This document shows, piece by piece, positions 16,687 to 25,925 of a DNA stretch of 64,000 bases. The notes under the pieces were generated by a model. The model made no database searches, was not told where the DNA came from, and saw nothing but the letters and a program-made list of their open reading frames with translations. Source of the DNA: Microcoleus asticus IPMA8 (GTDB taxonomy: Bacteria; Cyanobacteriota; Cyanobacteriia; Cyanobacteriales; Microcoleaceae). A program made the position numbers and the translations under genes. The stretch's first letter is position 1. Each line of letters starts with the position of its first letter. The stretch covers positions 23,715 to 87,714 of the forward strand of contig NZ_SRRZ01000010.1 in the NCBI RefSeq assembly GCF_013179805.1, written 5' to 3'.

Positions 16687-17886
16687 ATGTTCAACAACAC
16701 AAATTTTAAGTTTGGAGTTAATATTATCGGTCATGTGAGTGGCGAGTTTGGCTTGGGCGGGGGTGTGCGAGGGACGATCAGAGCGATAGAAGCAGCTAAC
16801 ATTCCTTTTACAATAAAGGATCTGAAAGAAGATTCGCAACGCAACTTAGATTCTACATACACCAATTTTTCCAGCGATCATTCTTATCCCATTAATATCG
16901 TCCATACCAACCCGCACGAGTCCTTGTTGAATTGTATCGAGCCTGAATGTTTTAATAATCGCTATAATATTGGTTTTTGGATTTGGGAACTTCCGGTATT
17001 TCCTGATTTTTTTATGGGAGCTTTTAATCGATTTGATGAGGTGTGGACTTACAGTAATTACACTGCTGAAACGATTTCCGATGTCTCGCCTCTTCCCGTT
17101 GTCAAATTACCACCTAGCATTTATTTACCGCCCAACGAGTTGGGGAGAGAATCTTTAGGATTACCTAAAGAAAAATTTATTTTTCTGTTCATGTTCGACA
17201 TGGGTAGCGGTTTTGAGCGAAAAAATCCTTTGGCTACCATTGAGGCGTTTAAAAAAGCTTTTGGGAAGTCTAATGAAGATGTTTTACTGATTATTAAGTT
17301 TCGACCTCATCCTTATTATCAAAATCAGTACGATCAATTAAAAGCACTGGCAGAAGACTGGCCATCTATTCAACTGATCGAAGGGCATTTGAGCAAGGAA
17401 GAGGTTCATGCCTTAGTAGATAATTGTAACTGCTATGTATCGCTGCATCGGGCTGAGGGTTTTGGCTTGACTATGGCAGAAGCTATGTATTACGGCAAGC
17501 CAGTCATAGCTACCGCTTATTCCTCGAATACCGATTTTATGAATGTCGGCAATAGTTTTTTGGTGAAATACGATTTAGTTGCAACTACTGAAGCTTACGG
17601 ACTTTATCCAAAAGGTAGTATCTGGGCCCAGCCGGATATCGATCGTGCAGCGGAGCTCATGCAGTATATTTTTGAAAATTATCCGCAAGCACAGCAAGTA
17701 GGAGCGAGAGCAGCTAAGGAGATTCGCTCTTTATTCAGTCCTGAGGTTATCGGTCAAAAAATTAGACATCGCCTTGAATATATTACCAGGACAATAGAAC
17801 AGAAAAGCTGGTATGAATCCCAAGCTCAAGCTTGGAAACAAGCGGCTTTGCAAGCTCAAAGAGAATTAGAGCGCTCAAGGTTTTAA
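16687..17886 (+). CDS. GT4-type glycosyltransferase, paralogue 3
   Basis: 399 residues, starting at the ATG at 16687 behind taggagt. The conserved parts are VNIIGHVSGEFGLGGGVRG, LIEGHLSKEEVHALVDNCNC and LHRAEGFGLTMAEAM. The C-terminus ends in a helix ending AALQAQRELERSRF, like paralogue 1. It closes the plus-strand run of the island and converges with a minus-strand methyltransferase 44 bases away. Function as for paralogues 1 and 2; sugar donor unknown. Confidence 0.85.
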   Translation: MFNNTNFKFGVNIIGHVSGEFGLGGGVRGTIRAIEAANIPFTIKDLKEDSQRNLDSTYTNFSSDHSYPINIVHTNPHESLLNCIEPECFNNRYNIGFWIWELPVFPDFFMGAFNRFDEVWTYSNYTAETISDVSPLPVVKLPPSIYLPPNELGRESLGLPKEKFIFLFMFDMGSGFERKNPLATIEAFKKAFGKSNEDVLLIIKFRPHPYYQNQYDQLKALAEDWPSIQLIEGHLSKEEVHALVDNCNCYVSLHRAEGFGLTMAEAMYYGKPVIATAYSSNTDFMNVGNSFLVKYDLVATTEAYGLYPKGSIWAQPDIDRAAELMQYIFENYPQAQQVGARAAKEIRSLFSPEVIGQKIRHRLEYITRTIEQKSWYESQAQAWKQAALQAQRELERSRF

Positions 17887-17930
17887 CTGCACAACGCTCA
17901 GACCAAATATGGCTACACTTATCCGCAACC

Positions 17931-18854
17931 CTAACAATCCTCTGCTCGCATACAGCAAATGTAGAAACAATAGGATTTATCGGGATTATCATTGATGAGT
18001 TGACTGTTCATAAATTCATGGTTAAAATGTTCCATGCTAGATTTTTCAATTGCCGTCGATAAATCGATAATTCCCTTGGTTTCAATGATTTTGAAGTTAT
18101 GTTTCTCTAAGAGTTTGCACAAATCTTCCCAATAATATTCTATTTTGTGTTCGGGATGGATATACGTATCAGGGCATTGTAGCTTGGTGGCTCGCCTATT
18201 TGGGGTATCTAGTGCTAGCTTCCCACCTGGCTTTAATAATTTGTATGCTCGATCGAAAACTGCTTCAGCCTCTTCAGGGGTTATGTGTTCTATTGATTCT
18301 CCCGACCAAATCAAGTCAAAAAAGTTTTCATCAAATGAATCTAAATCATTCATACTGCCATAGACATATTCAATTTCACAACCTTGGTGGTTAATGTGTT
18401 TTGGCCACTCCGGCCCGGGAAACATCATTTGGTCTGGATGAAAGTCTAATATATAGAGCTTTTCCGGTAGATTAGAATAGCCTAGTTGCAATAAAGCACC
18501 TTTTTGATCTGAGGCCGAATAACCTCCCAAATCTAAAACAACTTTAGCCGATGGAAGTAGTGTTTTCACCATTTTCATTCTGGCACTGTGAAGTCTATGA
18601 AGACTTTGGTTTCCATCTCCTCCACCTGGAAGGCGTCTTTGAAATTCCTCTGACTCAACCATTTTTTTGATGACATCAGCTCGATTCAAACCACCCTTGA
18701 TATCGTTTAACCAACCTTCTAGCCCATCCGGGTCTGCTTCACGATCGAAGATGACCCAATACGCCATCCACAGAAAACTTTTGTCGGTTTTAGCGTGAGT
18801 GGATAAAGTCTTTTGGATACTTGATTCTAAACGCTGGGCTTCTTCAGGGGTCAT
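17931..18854 (-). CDS. DUF4214-like plus SAM-dependent methyltransferase fusion
   Basis: 307 residues. The first about 75 residues (FLWMAYWVIFDREADPDGLEGW, ADVIKKMVESEEF) match the DUF4214 pattern, a small helical domain common in secreted and glycan-related proteins. The rest is a class I methyltransferase: KVVLDLGGYSASDQKG is motif I, FFDLIWSGESIEHI motif II, and AYKLLKPGGKLALDTPNRRA the post-III strand. The giant protein at 5732-10777 also carries DUF4214, so the two may recognise the same glycan or partner. It is transcribed in the same direction as the TPR gene at 18950-21655, which lies upstream of it, 95 bases away. Confidence 0.8.
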   Translation of the reverse strand: MTPEEAQRLESSIQKTLSTHAKTDKSFLWMAYWVIFDREADPDGLEGWLNDIKGGLNRADVIKKMVESEEFQRRLPGGGDGNQSLHRLHSARMKMVKTLLPSAKVVLDLGGYSASDQKGALLQLGYSNLPEKLYILDFHPDQMMFPGPEWPKHINHQGCEIEYVYGSMNDLDSFDENFFDLIWSGESIEHITPEEAEAVFDRAYKLLKPGGKLALDTPNRRATKLQCPDTYIHPEHKIEYYWEDLCKLLEKHNFKIIETKGIIDLSTAIEKSSMEHFNHEFMNSQLINDNPDKSYCFYICCMRAEDC

Positions 18855-18949
18855 GAATGCTCCTTCAATAGTGTTCGGCTTGTTTTCATGGAAATAGTAT
18901 TTCTGATGTTAGGTTAACCTGCGAAATACATGGCAAATTAGAGGGTAAA

Positions 18950-21655
18950 TTAGAAAATCTTGGGTTCCAATTCCAGGGCGCGACGGTAACAAGCACTCGC
19001 TTCATCAATTCGCCCTTTCTTAGTTAGAACCTCCCCTAAATTATAGTGGAACCACGAGAAATCTGACTTGAGTTCAAGGGCGTGGCGGTAAGCTGCGATC
19101 GCTCCCTCCAAATCTCCTTGATGTCGCAGCATATCCCCTAAATTGTTATGGATATACGGATCGTCAGGTTTTAACTCGATCGCGCGGCGGTAACAGTTCA
19201 TCGCTTCCTCCCGCTGACCTTTTGCACTCAAAGCATCGCCTAACAATTGGTAAGGTTTATACTCATTTGGTTGAACCTCAATAGCGCGGCGGTAACAAGC
19301 GATCGCCCGCTCTGTATCATTCTTTTGCGCGAATATCAACCCCAACTGCAATTGCGCCTCACCGCATTCGGGATTTACCTGCAACGCCATCTGATAAAAG
19401 ACGATCGCCCCATCCGGCCAATTCTTGCGCACCAAAGCATCAGCCAACCCAACATAAAGGTCAGCATCATTCGGCGCAATCTCCAGCGCTTTGTGATACA
19501 ACTGCACGTCATCACGATTCTCCTGAATCGCCCGCCCGTACAAACGCATCGCCTCCTTCAAATCCCACTGAGATCGCATCCTCAAAGCATCAGCCAACTT
19601 TTGCGAAATCCACGGCAAATCCGCCTGAATTTGCACAGCATGGCGGTAAGCGGCGATCGACTCATCCCACCGTTCCAGCTTCTCAAAAGCCGTTCCCATG
19701 TTGTAATAAGTCCAAGAAAAATCACTATTCAACTCTGCCGCGCGCCGATAAACATCGATCGCTTCCTCCCACCTTTCCATTTCTAGCAACACGTCGCCCA
19801 ACTTGCTCTGCGACCAGAAGAAATTCGGATTGATTTCGTTAGCACGCCGATACGCAACAACCACCTCATCCCAGCGTTCCAAATTCACCAGCGCTTCTGC
19901 TAAATTGTTGTGCGCCCAAAAATGATCGGGATTGAGTTCGATCGACCTTTGGTAAGCCGAAATTGCCTCTTCCCACCTTCCCAGTTTAATCAGCGCGTCA
20001 GCTAGATAGTTGTGCGACCAACTGAAATCTGGATTTAATTCTGTTGCTTTCCTGTAAGCATTTACCGCCTCATCCCACCGTTCCAACTTCAGCAACACAT
20101 CTGCTAAATTGTTGTGAGACCAGCTAAAATCTGGATTTAATTCGATCGCCTTGCGGTAAGCATTTACAGCTTCTTCCCACCGTTCCAACTTAACCAGCGA
20201 CTCAGCTAAATTGTTGTGCGACCAAGAAAGTTCGGGATTATTTCTAATAGCGTTGCTGTAAGCATCTACCGCCGCTTCCCACTGTTCTTGATTTCTGAGA
20301 ATTTCGCCCAATTCGTGATAAGCTGCGCCAGCATTTGGGTTCAATGCCACCGCGCGCCGGTAACACTCAATTCCCTTATCTACCTTACCTTGCTCGATCA
20401 AAGTTTTGGCTAAATTTTCGTGTTCCTCAGCGGTGCCCGACTTGGGGTCGATCGCATATGCCCGATACCAAGCCTCAGCCGCCTCCTCCGACTTGCCTAA
20501 CTGCGTCAAAAGTTTCGCAAAATTGCGGAAAGCACCGGCAAAATCCGGTTTCAGGGCGATCGCCTTTTCGTAAGCAGAAACCGCTTGCTGCCACTGTTCT
20601 TGCTGCGCGCAAATGCTGCCGTAATTAGCATAAGCTTCGGCAAAATTTGGGTTAATTTCTATTGCTTTGACATAGCAACTTTTAGCTTCATCAATTTTGC
20701 CGCCAGCTTGCAGGGCGTTGCCCAGCATTTTGTAAAGCGGCGCTTCCGGCTTAATTTGCAGCGCCTTCTTGCAAGCTGCGATCGCCTGTTCCAATTTGCC
20801 CTGAGCAAAATAGCCTTCTGCCAGTATTTTGTATGCTTCTGGATCTTCTATATTAATTGTAGAATTAACTGCCTGCTGAACAGGCTGCTTAACTAGCTGC
20901 TGCACTGGCGGCTTAACTGCGGTTGCTGCGGGCTGCTGCTTAACTGCACCGTTTGTCGCCGCAGTTGCACCCGCCAAAGTTTGCTGTCCCTCGCTGCCGT
21001 TTCTCGCATTAGCTGCGTTGAGTTCAATAGCTTTGCGATAATATGCTGTCGCCTCCTCTAACTTGCCTTGTTTTTTGAGCGCTTCGCCCAAATTTTGGTA
21101 AGGAGTCGCCACATTAGGATTTAATTTTATGGCGCGATCGTAACAAGCGATCGCTTCGGGGAATTTTTCCTGCCGAAAAAAAGCGTCGCCCATATTCAAG
21201 TGTTCCACAGGCGCTACTTTTTCCGGTTCCAAACTAAATGCTTGATACCAGCACTGCTGGGCTTCTTCCGGTTTGCTAATTTGTCCGAATACTTTTGCTA
21301 AATTCCGGTACACTCCCGCGAAATTCGGCTTAATCGCGATCGCCTTTTGATAAAATCCGATCGCCTCCTGCCATTTTTGCTGCTGCGCGCCAAGGCTGCC
21401 CAAATTCGCGTATACTTCCGCAAAATTCGGTTCTATTTCAATCGCTTTAGCGTACCAGTGCCGCGCCTCTTCCATCCTGCCTTGAGCTTGCAGCGCGTTG
21501 CCCAAAGTCTTGTAAGCCGGTGCAAAATTGGGGTGAATTTTCAAAGCTTGTTCGCAGGAGGCGATCGCTTCTTCTAATTTTCCTTGGGATAAGTATATTT
21601 CTCCCTGTTGGTTAAATTGAACCGCTGTTGATTCTGTACTCACTGTTGATGGCAT
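18950..21655 (-). CDS. Large tetratricopeptide-repeat protein
   Basis: 901 residues made almost entirely of 34-residue TPR motifs of the kind WEEAxxAYRKAIELNPDFxxxHNNLAxxLxxLxR. A low-complexity Ala/Gln/Val/Pro linker at residues about 222-275 splits it into an N-terminal block of about six repeats and a long C-terminal superhelix. No signal peptide, membrane segment or enzymatic domain is seen. It should act as a protein-interaction scaffold. Its place beside the glycosyltransferases and the TPR-bearing giant enzyme suggests a role in organising glycan assembly; that is inference from context. Neighbouring repeats are very similar, pointing to expansion by duplication. Confidence 0.85.
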   Translation of the reverse strand: MPSTVSTESTAVQFNQQGEIYLSQGKLEEAIASCEQALKIHPNFAPAYKTLGNALQAQGRMEEARHWYAKAIEIEPNFAEVYANLGSLGAQQQKWQEAIGFYQKAIAIKPNFAGVYRNLAKVFGQISKPEEAQQCWYQAFSLEPEKVAPVEHLNMGDAFFRQEKFPEAIACYDRAIKLNPNVATPYQNLGEALKKQGKLEEATAYYRKAIELNAANARNGSEGQQTLAGATAATNGAVKQQPAATAVKPPVQQLVKQPVQQAVNSTINIEDPEAYKILAEGYFAQGKLEQAIAACKKALQIKPEAPLYKMLGNALQAGGKIDEAKSCYVKAIEINPNFAEAYANYGSICAQQEQWQQAVSAYEKAIALKPDFAGAFRNFAKLLTQLGKSEEAAEAWYRAYAIDPKSGTAEEHENLAKTLIEQGKVDKGIECYRRAVALNPNAGAAYHELGEILRNQEQWEAAVDAYSNAIRNNPELSWSHNNLAESLVKLERWEEAVNAYRKAIELNPDFSWSHNNLADVLLKLERWDEAVNAYRKATELNPDFSWSHNYLADALIKLGRWEEAISAYQRSIELNPDHFWAHNNLAEALVNLERWDEVVVAYRRANEINPNFFWSQSKLGDVLLEMERWEEAIDVYRRAAELNSDFSWTYYNMGTAFEKLERWDESIAAYRHAVQIQADLPWISQKLADALRMRSQWDLKEAMRLYGRAIQENRDDVQLYHKALEIAPNDADLYVGLADALVRKNWPDGAIVFYQMALQVNPECGEAQLQLGLIFAQKNDTERAIACYRRAIEVQPNEYKPYQLLGDALSAKGQREEAMNCYRRAIELKPDDPYIHNNLGDMLRHQGDLEGAIAAYRHALELKSDFSWFHYNLGEVLTKKGRIDEASACYRRALELEPKIF

Positions 21656-22209
21656 ATGGGCGGCGGCTCCAGAGGCAGGAATTAAATAGGGTAGTCAAAA
21701 CGTTTCACAATTATACTCGCGTTTGACACTAAGAGTAGCGGGCTTGTTCCCCCAATTCTTAATTTTTTTGACTCTCGGTGCTGGGGAGGAACCGGGATTC
21801 TCGGCTGATTTTTTGATTTTACGGCTAAATCTCTAAGAATCAGCCCGGTTTCTGGGAGATTTGCGCGCCAGTCCAGACTTTTGTACCTTCGGGTCGATCG
21901 CCCGTTTTGTAAAGAAAAGTAAACACTGCCGGTGCTTGCTTGTGGGATGCTTTCTTGTTGATTGGGTAAGGAAGATTGCACCCTTTTCTACAGGCTTTTT
22001 ACCGGCGGGCTAGGAGCAACGGCCCACAAGAAAGAAATTCATTCTTTGTGGAACAGGCCCGAAAGCCTGTTTTTGAGCAGGGTGAAAGATGTGCGAGCAA
22101 ACCCAAACGAGAATAGCCTTTTTAGCAAAAAACGATCGCCCTTTTGGGAGAAAGCGATCGCCCTTTTTTTTCCACAATTAATTAGTTAACAACTATTAGT
22201 AATTACTAA
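21656..22209. other. Intergenic region with small palindromes
   Basis: About 550 bases between two minus-strand genes, with no convincing ORF. It holds a neat hairpin at about 22044-22068 (AACAGGC ccgaaa GCCTGTT followed by T's on the plus strand) and two HIP1-type gcgatcgcccttttt blocks at 22130-22172 just after rplY. The latter could assist termination of rplY. Confidence 0.5.
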
Positions 22210-22815
22210 TCAAGCTGCTGCCTCTGCGTCTTCTTCTGCGTCTTCGGCTTCAGAACCTGCTTGAATTCCCAGCACTGTAACAACCACCTGATCTGGTTCG
22301 CCGAGAGCTACCACTCCCGCAGGCAAAACTAATTCGTGAATGTGCACCGCATCCCCTACCTTTAAATTAGAAATATCTACTTCAATTGCTTCAGGAATGC
22401 TGTCTGGTTTGCACTTAACTGCTAGTTGCGTCAGTACGGTATCCAAGATGCCGCCTTCTAACTTGACGCCGACAGCTTCGCCGACAAAATTCAGGGACAC
22501 TTCAACTTCCAGACTGTCTTGAGTTGCCACGGAGAAAAAGCTCAGGTGGTAAGGATAGCCCTTCCAAGGATGAACTTGAACTTCCCGGAGCAAGGTTTTT
22601 CCGCTCCAAGAGAGGTCGGGAATGCTGAGGTCAATTAGGGCATTGTTGACTACGTGCTTTTTGAGCAGGTTTTCAACTGTTTTGGCTTTGATGGTAAGGG
22701 AAATGGATTCAGATCCTTTGTGGCCGTAGAGGACGGCGGGAATCAATCCAGAGCGGCGGAGGGCGTTAGGTTTGCTGCCTTCGGCCCGCTTTTGACATTC
22801 TACTGCGAGTTCCAT
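22210..22815 (-). CDS. rplY: 50S ribosomal protein L25, general stress protein Ctc form
   Basis: Binds 5S rRNA in the large ribosomal subunit. 201 residues, the long (TL5/CTC) form with an added C-terminal beta domain. The N-terminus has the basic LRRSGLIPAVLYGHKGSE. The middle has VQVHPWKGYPYHLSFF and the C-terminal domain VDISNLKVGDAVHIHELVLP. The protein ends in an acidic Glu/Asp/Ala tail (EAEDAEEDAEAAA), as in other bacterial Ctc proteins. It lies downstream of purA on the same strand, 193 bases away. Confidence 0.93.
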   Translation of the reverse strand: MELAVECQKRAEGSKPNALRRSGLIPAVLYGHKGSESISLTIKAKTVENLLKKHVVNNALIDLSIPDLSWSGKTLLREVQVHPWKGYPYHLSFFSVATQDSLEVEVSLNFVGEAVGVKLEGGILDTVLTQLAVKCKPDSIPEAIEVDISNLKVGDAVHIHELVLPAGVVALGEPDQVVVTVLGIQAGSEAEDAEEDAEAAA

Positions 22816-23008
22816 TTTATGACTTTCTGTTGATTGTTTTCACATTTTATCAAATTTATGCTACAGCGATCGAACTTAATTAAATTCGCTGAATATTTGA
22901 TCGTAATAATTGGGAATTGAGAATTGAGAATTTGGCTATTCTCCGAATCTCCGCCTCTCCAACTCTCCCAATCTCTCCATCACTCTTTCCCAATCTAAAA
23001 TCTCAAAC
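22816..23008. repeat. STRR-like low-complexity spacer
   Basis: The spacer between purA and rplY contains runs of gggaattgagaattga and ctctccaactctcccaatctct, short purine and pyrimidine repeats. No coding capacity is seen. Confidence 0.5.
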
Positions 23009-24346
23009 CTAAAATGGTTTGGCGGGATGGCCGTCAGCAGAGAGCAAAGCGCGTTTCGGGCCGTGAATCGGGTCTTCTACAATAATAGTTTGGTCGCGGC
23101 TCGCACCGAGAGAAACGATCGCGATCGGTACTTCCATCAAGTCTGCCAAAAACTTCAGATAATCCAATGCTTGCGGTGGCAAATCTTCCAAATTGCGGCA
23201 CTCTTCAGTGGACTGTTTCCAACCGGGAAGGGTTTCGTAAATAGGTTTGCACCGAGCAAATATCCGGGAACTTTTGGGGAAATCAACACATTTTTCGCCG
23301 TCAATTTCGTAAGCAACGCAAACTTTTATTTCTTCTAATTCATCCAAAACATCTAGTTTGGTAATTGCCAGACAGTCAAGACCGTTGATGCGGACTGCGT
23401 AGCGGCCGATTACCGCATCGAACCAGCCGCAGCGGCGTTTGCGGCCGGTTGTCGTGCCGAATTCTGCACCTCTATCGCCCAAAATTTCGCCTATTCCATC
23501 TACCATTTCGGTAGGGAAGGGGCCTTCGCCGACGCGGGTTGTATAAGCTTTTGCTACGCCAATTACGCGATCGATCGCTGTCGGGCCGACTCCGGTTCCC
23601 ACACAAGCCCCACCAGCGATGGGATTGCTGGAAGTAACGTAAGGATAAGTACCGTGGTCTAAGTCTAATAAAGTGCCTTGCGCGCCTTCAAACAGAATAT
23701 TTTTCCGCTTGTGAATTCCCTCATAAATTTTCAGGGAACTATCTACTACGTGCGGCCGCAAACGTTCCGCATAAACTCGATATTCATCAATTACCTCTTG
23801 GGGATTTAGAGGTGGCAAATTGTAGAGTTTTTCGAGAAGGACATTTTTACAATTAATCGTCCATTCCAGTTGTTCTTGCAACCCTTCCAAGTCCATTAAA
23901 TCGAGCATCCGAATGCCAGTGCGTTCTGACTTGTCGGCGTAAGTAGGGCCGATGCCGCGTCCCGTGGTCCCGATTTTATAATTTCCCCGCTGCGTTTCCG
24001 ATGCTACATCAATTAATCGATGATAGGGCATCGTTACGTGAGCCGTCTCCGAAATCATCAGCGAGGCTGTCGAAATATTCAGTTCCTCTAACTGGTCTAA
24101 CTCTGCAATTAAAACTTTAGGGTCGATGACCGTACCGCAGCCGATGATACACTCTTTATCAGGGTAGAGAATCCCGGACGGAATTAAGTGCAGCTTGAAA
24201 GTCTGACCGTTTACTACCACGGTGTGACCGGCGTTGACGCCCCCTTGGTAGCGGACAACGATATCTGCGGATTTGCTGAGCAAATCGGTAATTTTGCCTT
24301 TTCCTTCATCGCCCCACTGGGCGCCGATCACAACTACGTTAGCCAA
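23009..24346 (-). CDS. purA: Adenylosuccinate synthetase
   Basis: Condenses IMP and aspartate using GTP, the first committed step to AMP. The 445 residues fit the family. The P-loop-like GAQWGDEGKGKITDLL is at the N-terminus, with NAGHTVVVNGQTFKLHLIPS following. The IMP-site TTGRGIGPTYADK, the motif ITKLDVLD, and GTTTGRKRRCGWFD are all intact. It is a single copy with no insert, in contrast to murC, nadD and uvrC in this window. Confidence 0.96.
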   Translation of the reverse strand: MANVVVIGAQWGDEGKGKITDLLSKSADIVVRYQGGVNAGHTVVVNGQTFKLHLIPSGILYPDKECIIGCGTVIDPKVLIAELDQLEELNISTASLMISETAHVTMPYHRLIDVASETQRGNYKIGTTGRGIGPTYADKSERTGIRMLDLMDLEGLQEQLEWTINCKNVLLEKLYNLPPLNPQEVIDEYRVYAERLRPHVVDSSLKIYEGIHKRKNILFEGAQGTLLDLDHGTYPYVTSSNPIAGGACVGTGVGPTAIDRVIGVAKAYTTRVGEGPFPTEMVDGIGEILGDRGAEFGTTTGRKRRCGWFDAVIGRYAVRINGLDCLAITKLDVLDELEEIKVCVAYEIDGEKCVDFPKSSRIFARCKPIYETLPGWKQSTEECRNLEDLPPQALDYLKFLADLMEVPIAIVSLGASRDQTIIVEDPIHGPKRALLSADGHPAKPF

Positions 24347-24601
24347 GGGTTTCTCGCGTTCAGTTCAGGTTGACACAATCTCCGATTATGGACGAATGCG
24401 TCCCAAATGTCAATCAATTTTAGATTTTAGATTTTGGATTTTAGATTTTAGAGGCTACGCCACGGATACATCGGTTCACAGGTCGATCGGCTACGCAAAT
24501 TAGTGAGAGCCGATCCACAGACGAGTCCGGGGGCAACAGACCCGATTGTTTTCGGTCAAATTAATTTTTGTTAACATTGAGAAAATAGAGGCTTTGTTGC
24601 C
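24347..24601. repeat. Divergent intergenic region with gattttag tandem repeat
   Basis: Between the divergent purA and the deaminase gene, positions 24418-24454 repeat a 7-8-base unit gattttag/gattttgg four to five times. The same unit recurs at 35950-36040 and 37780-37830. Promoters for both genes must lie here but cannot be placed. Confidence 0.6.
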
Positions 24602-25639
24602 ATGACTTTACACGCTGAGTTGCACCGCCATCTGGGTGGTTCTGTCGTTCCTAGGGTGCTGTGGCGGTATTTCGATCGCCACAATGCTGAGATGGTTAAT
24701 CGATTTCAAGAATACTCGGAGTTTGAGGAGTTTTACACTCGTCCGCGTAATACTCTCAATGAGTATTTGGAACTGCACACGCTGGTAGAAAGCGTTCAAA
24801 CTGTTGAAACTTTGCCTTATTTTATCTATCGGTTGATGCGGGGCGCTTACGTGTTTGAAAATCTGGCTTATTTGGAGTTGCGCTATACGCCTTATTTGCG
24901 GACTCCAGAACATTTGGATCAGTCAGAACGCATTGATTTGATGGCAGAAATTGTAAAAGTTGTGGGCAAGGCAAGTCAAATTAGCGATTGTCCGATTGTT
25001 ACCAGCCAAATTTTGTGTATGCACTCGCGTTTACCTTATGAAGTGAATCGGGCGATCGTAGATTTGGCGGCGCAAATGGGAGAGTATGTTTGTGCGATCG
25101 ATATAGCTGGCGGCGATGATTGTATTGGCGAGCGTTTGGAGGAGTTTGTCGGATTGTACCAGTACGCGAGGTCGATCGGCATCAAAACTACCGGCCACCT
25201 ATACGAAACTACCTCTGGCTGTTATCCCGAACTTTTGCCCTATCTGATGCGTATCGGCCACGGGATTCAAATTCCATTAAAATATCCCGAATTGCTGCCA
25301 GAAGTCGCGCGCAGGGGTCAATGCTTAGAAGTTTGCCCGACTACCTATCTCAAAACGGGGACGTTGCAGGATATGCGCGAATTGAAGGTTGTGTTCGATC
25401 GATGTTTTGAAGCTGGTGTCGATATTGCCATTTGTACTGACAACGCGGGATTGCACAACGTGCGACTGCCTTTTGAGTACGAGAATTTGTTAACTTTGGA
25501 TATCATTGATTTTCGGCAGTTGCAAGCGTGTCAAGAGGCCGCTTTTCGCCATGCTTTCGCGTGGCCCTACGACGAGAGGCCTGTGAAAATGCTGACAGGT
25601 TTGTTGCACCATGAGTCTGTACCCGCGATCGTGAATTAA
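24602..25639 (+). CDS. Adenosine-deaminase family metal hydrolase
   Basis: 345 residues of the amidohydrolase superfamily (A_deaminase). Metal ligands are visible: ELHRHLGG (H8, H10), a GHLYE segment matching the HAGE His and catalytic Glu, RIGHG for the catalytic His, and CTDN for the final metal Asp. Classic adenosine deaminases have TDDP; here the second Asp, which contacts the purine ring, is Asn, and HLDG is HLGG. The chemistry should be hydrolytic deamination, but the substrate may differ from adenosine. Purine context is given by purA on the opposite strand. I leave out the symbol add because of these changes. Confidence 0.8.
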   Translation: MTLHAELHRHLGGSVVPRVLWRYFDRHNAEMVNRFQEYSEFEEFYTRPRNTLNEYLELHTLVESVQTVETLPYFIYRLMRGAYVFENLAYLELRYTPYLRTPEHLDQSERIDLMAEIVKVVGKASQISDCPIVTSQILCMHSRLPYEVNRAIVDLAAQMGEYVCAIDIAGGDDCIGERLEEFVGLYQYARSIGIKTTGHLYETTSGCYPELLPYLMRIGHGIQIPLKYPELLPEVARRGQCLEVCPTTYLKTGTLQDMRELKVVFDRCFEAGVDIAICTDNAGLHNVRLPFEYENLLTLDIIDFRQLQACQEAAFRHAFAWPYDERPVKMLTGLLHHESVPAIVN

Positions 25640-25661
25640 GCTTAGGCGCATCTATTTTTAA

Positions 25662-25790
25662 CTGGTTTCTAGGCTCTGCCTAGGAACCGATATCCAGAGG
25701 AAGAGCCTCGCTTTCCCAGCCGGAAAATTGGAGGCAGAGCCGCCGGATATGCGTTACCAGGCAGAGCCTAGTAACGAGTATATAGAAAGG
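25662..25790. repeat. Long imperfect palindrome, dispersed-repeat type
   Basis: The arms ctaggctctgcctagga and ttaccaggcagagcctag, with inner complementary blocks gatatcc/ggatatg, fold into a hairpin of about 115 bases. It follows the deaminase stop. The sequence style (aggctctgcctggtaacg) is that of dispersed palindromic repeats in cyanobacteria. It may double as a terminator. Confidence 0.65.
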
Positions 25791-25925
25791 TTTAATTTGT
25801 TAACTAAGCTTTAATTAAAAGAGCCAATATCTATTTGTAAAGTTATAATAAGCGTCTGGCGATAGACAATCGGTAGCAAGCTATAGTTTGGATGCAGAAG
25901 CATCAATATAAAAGGATAACAAAAC

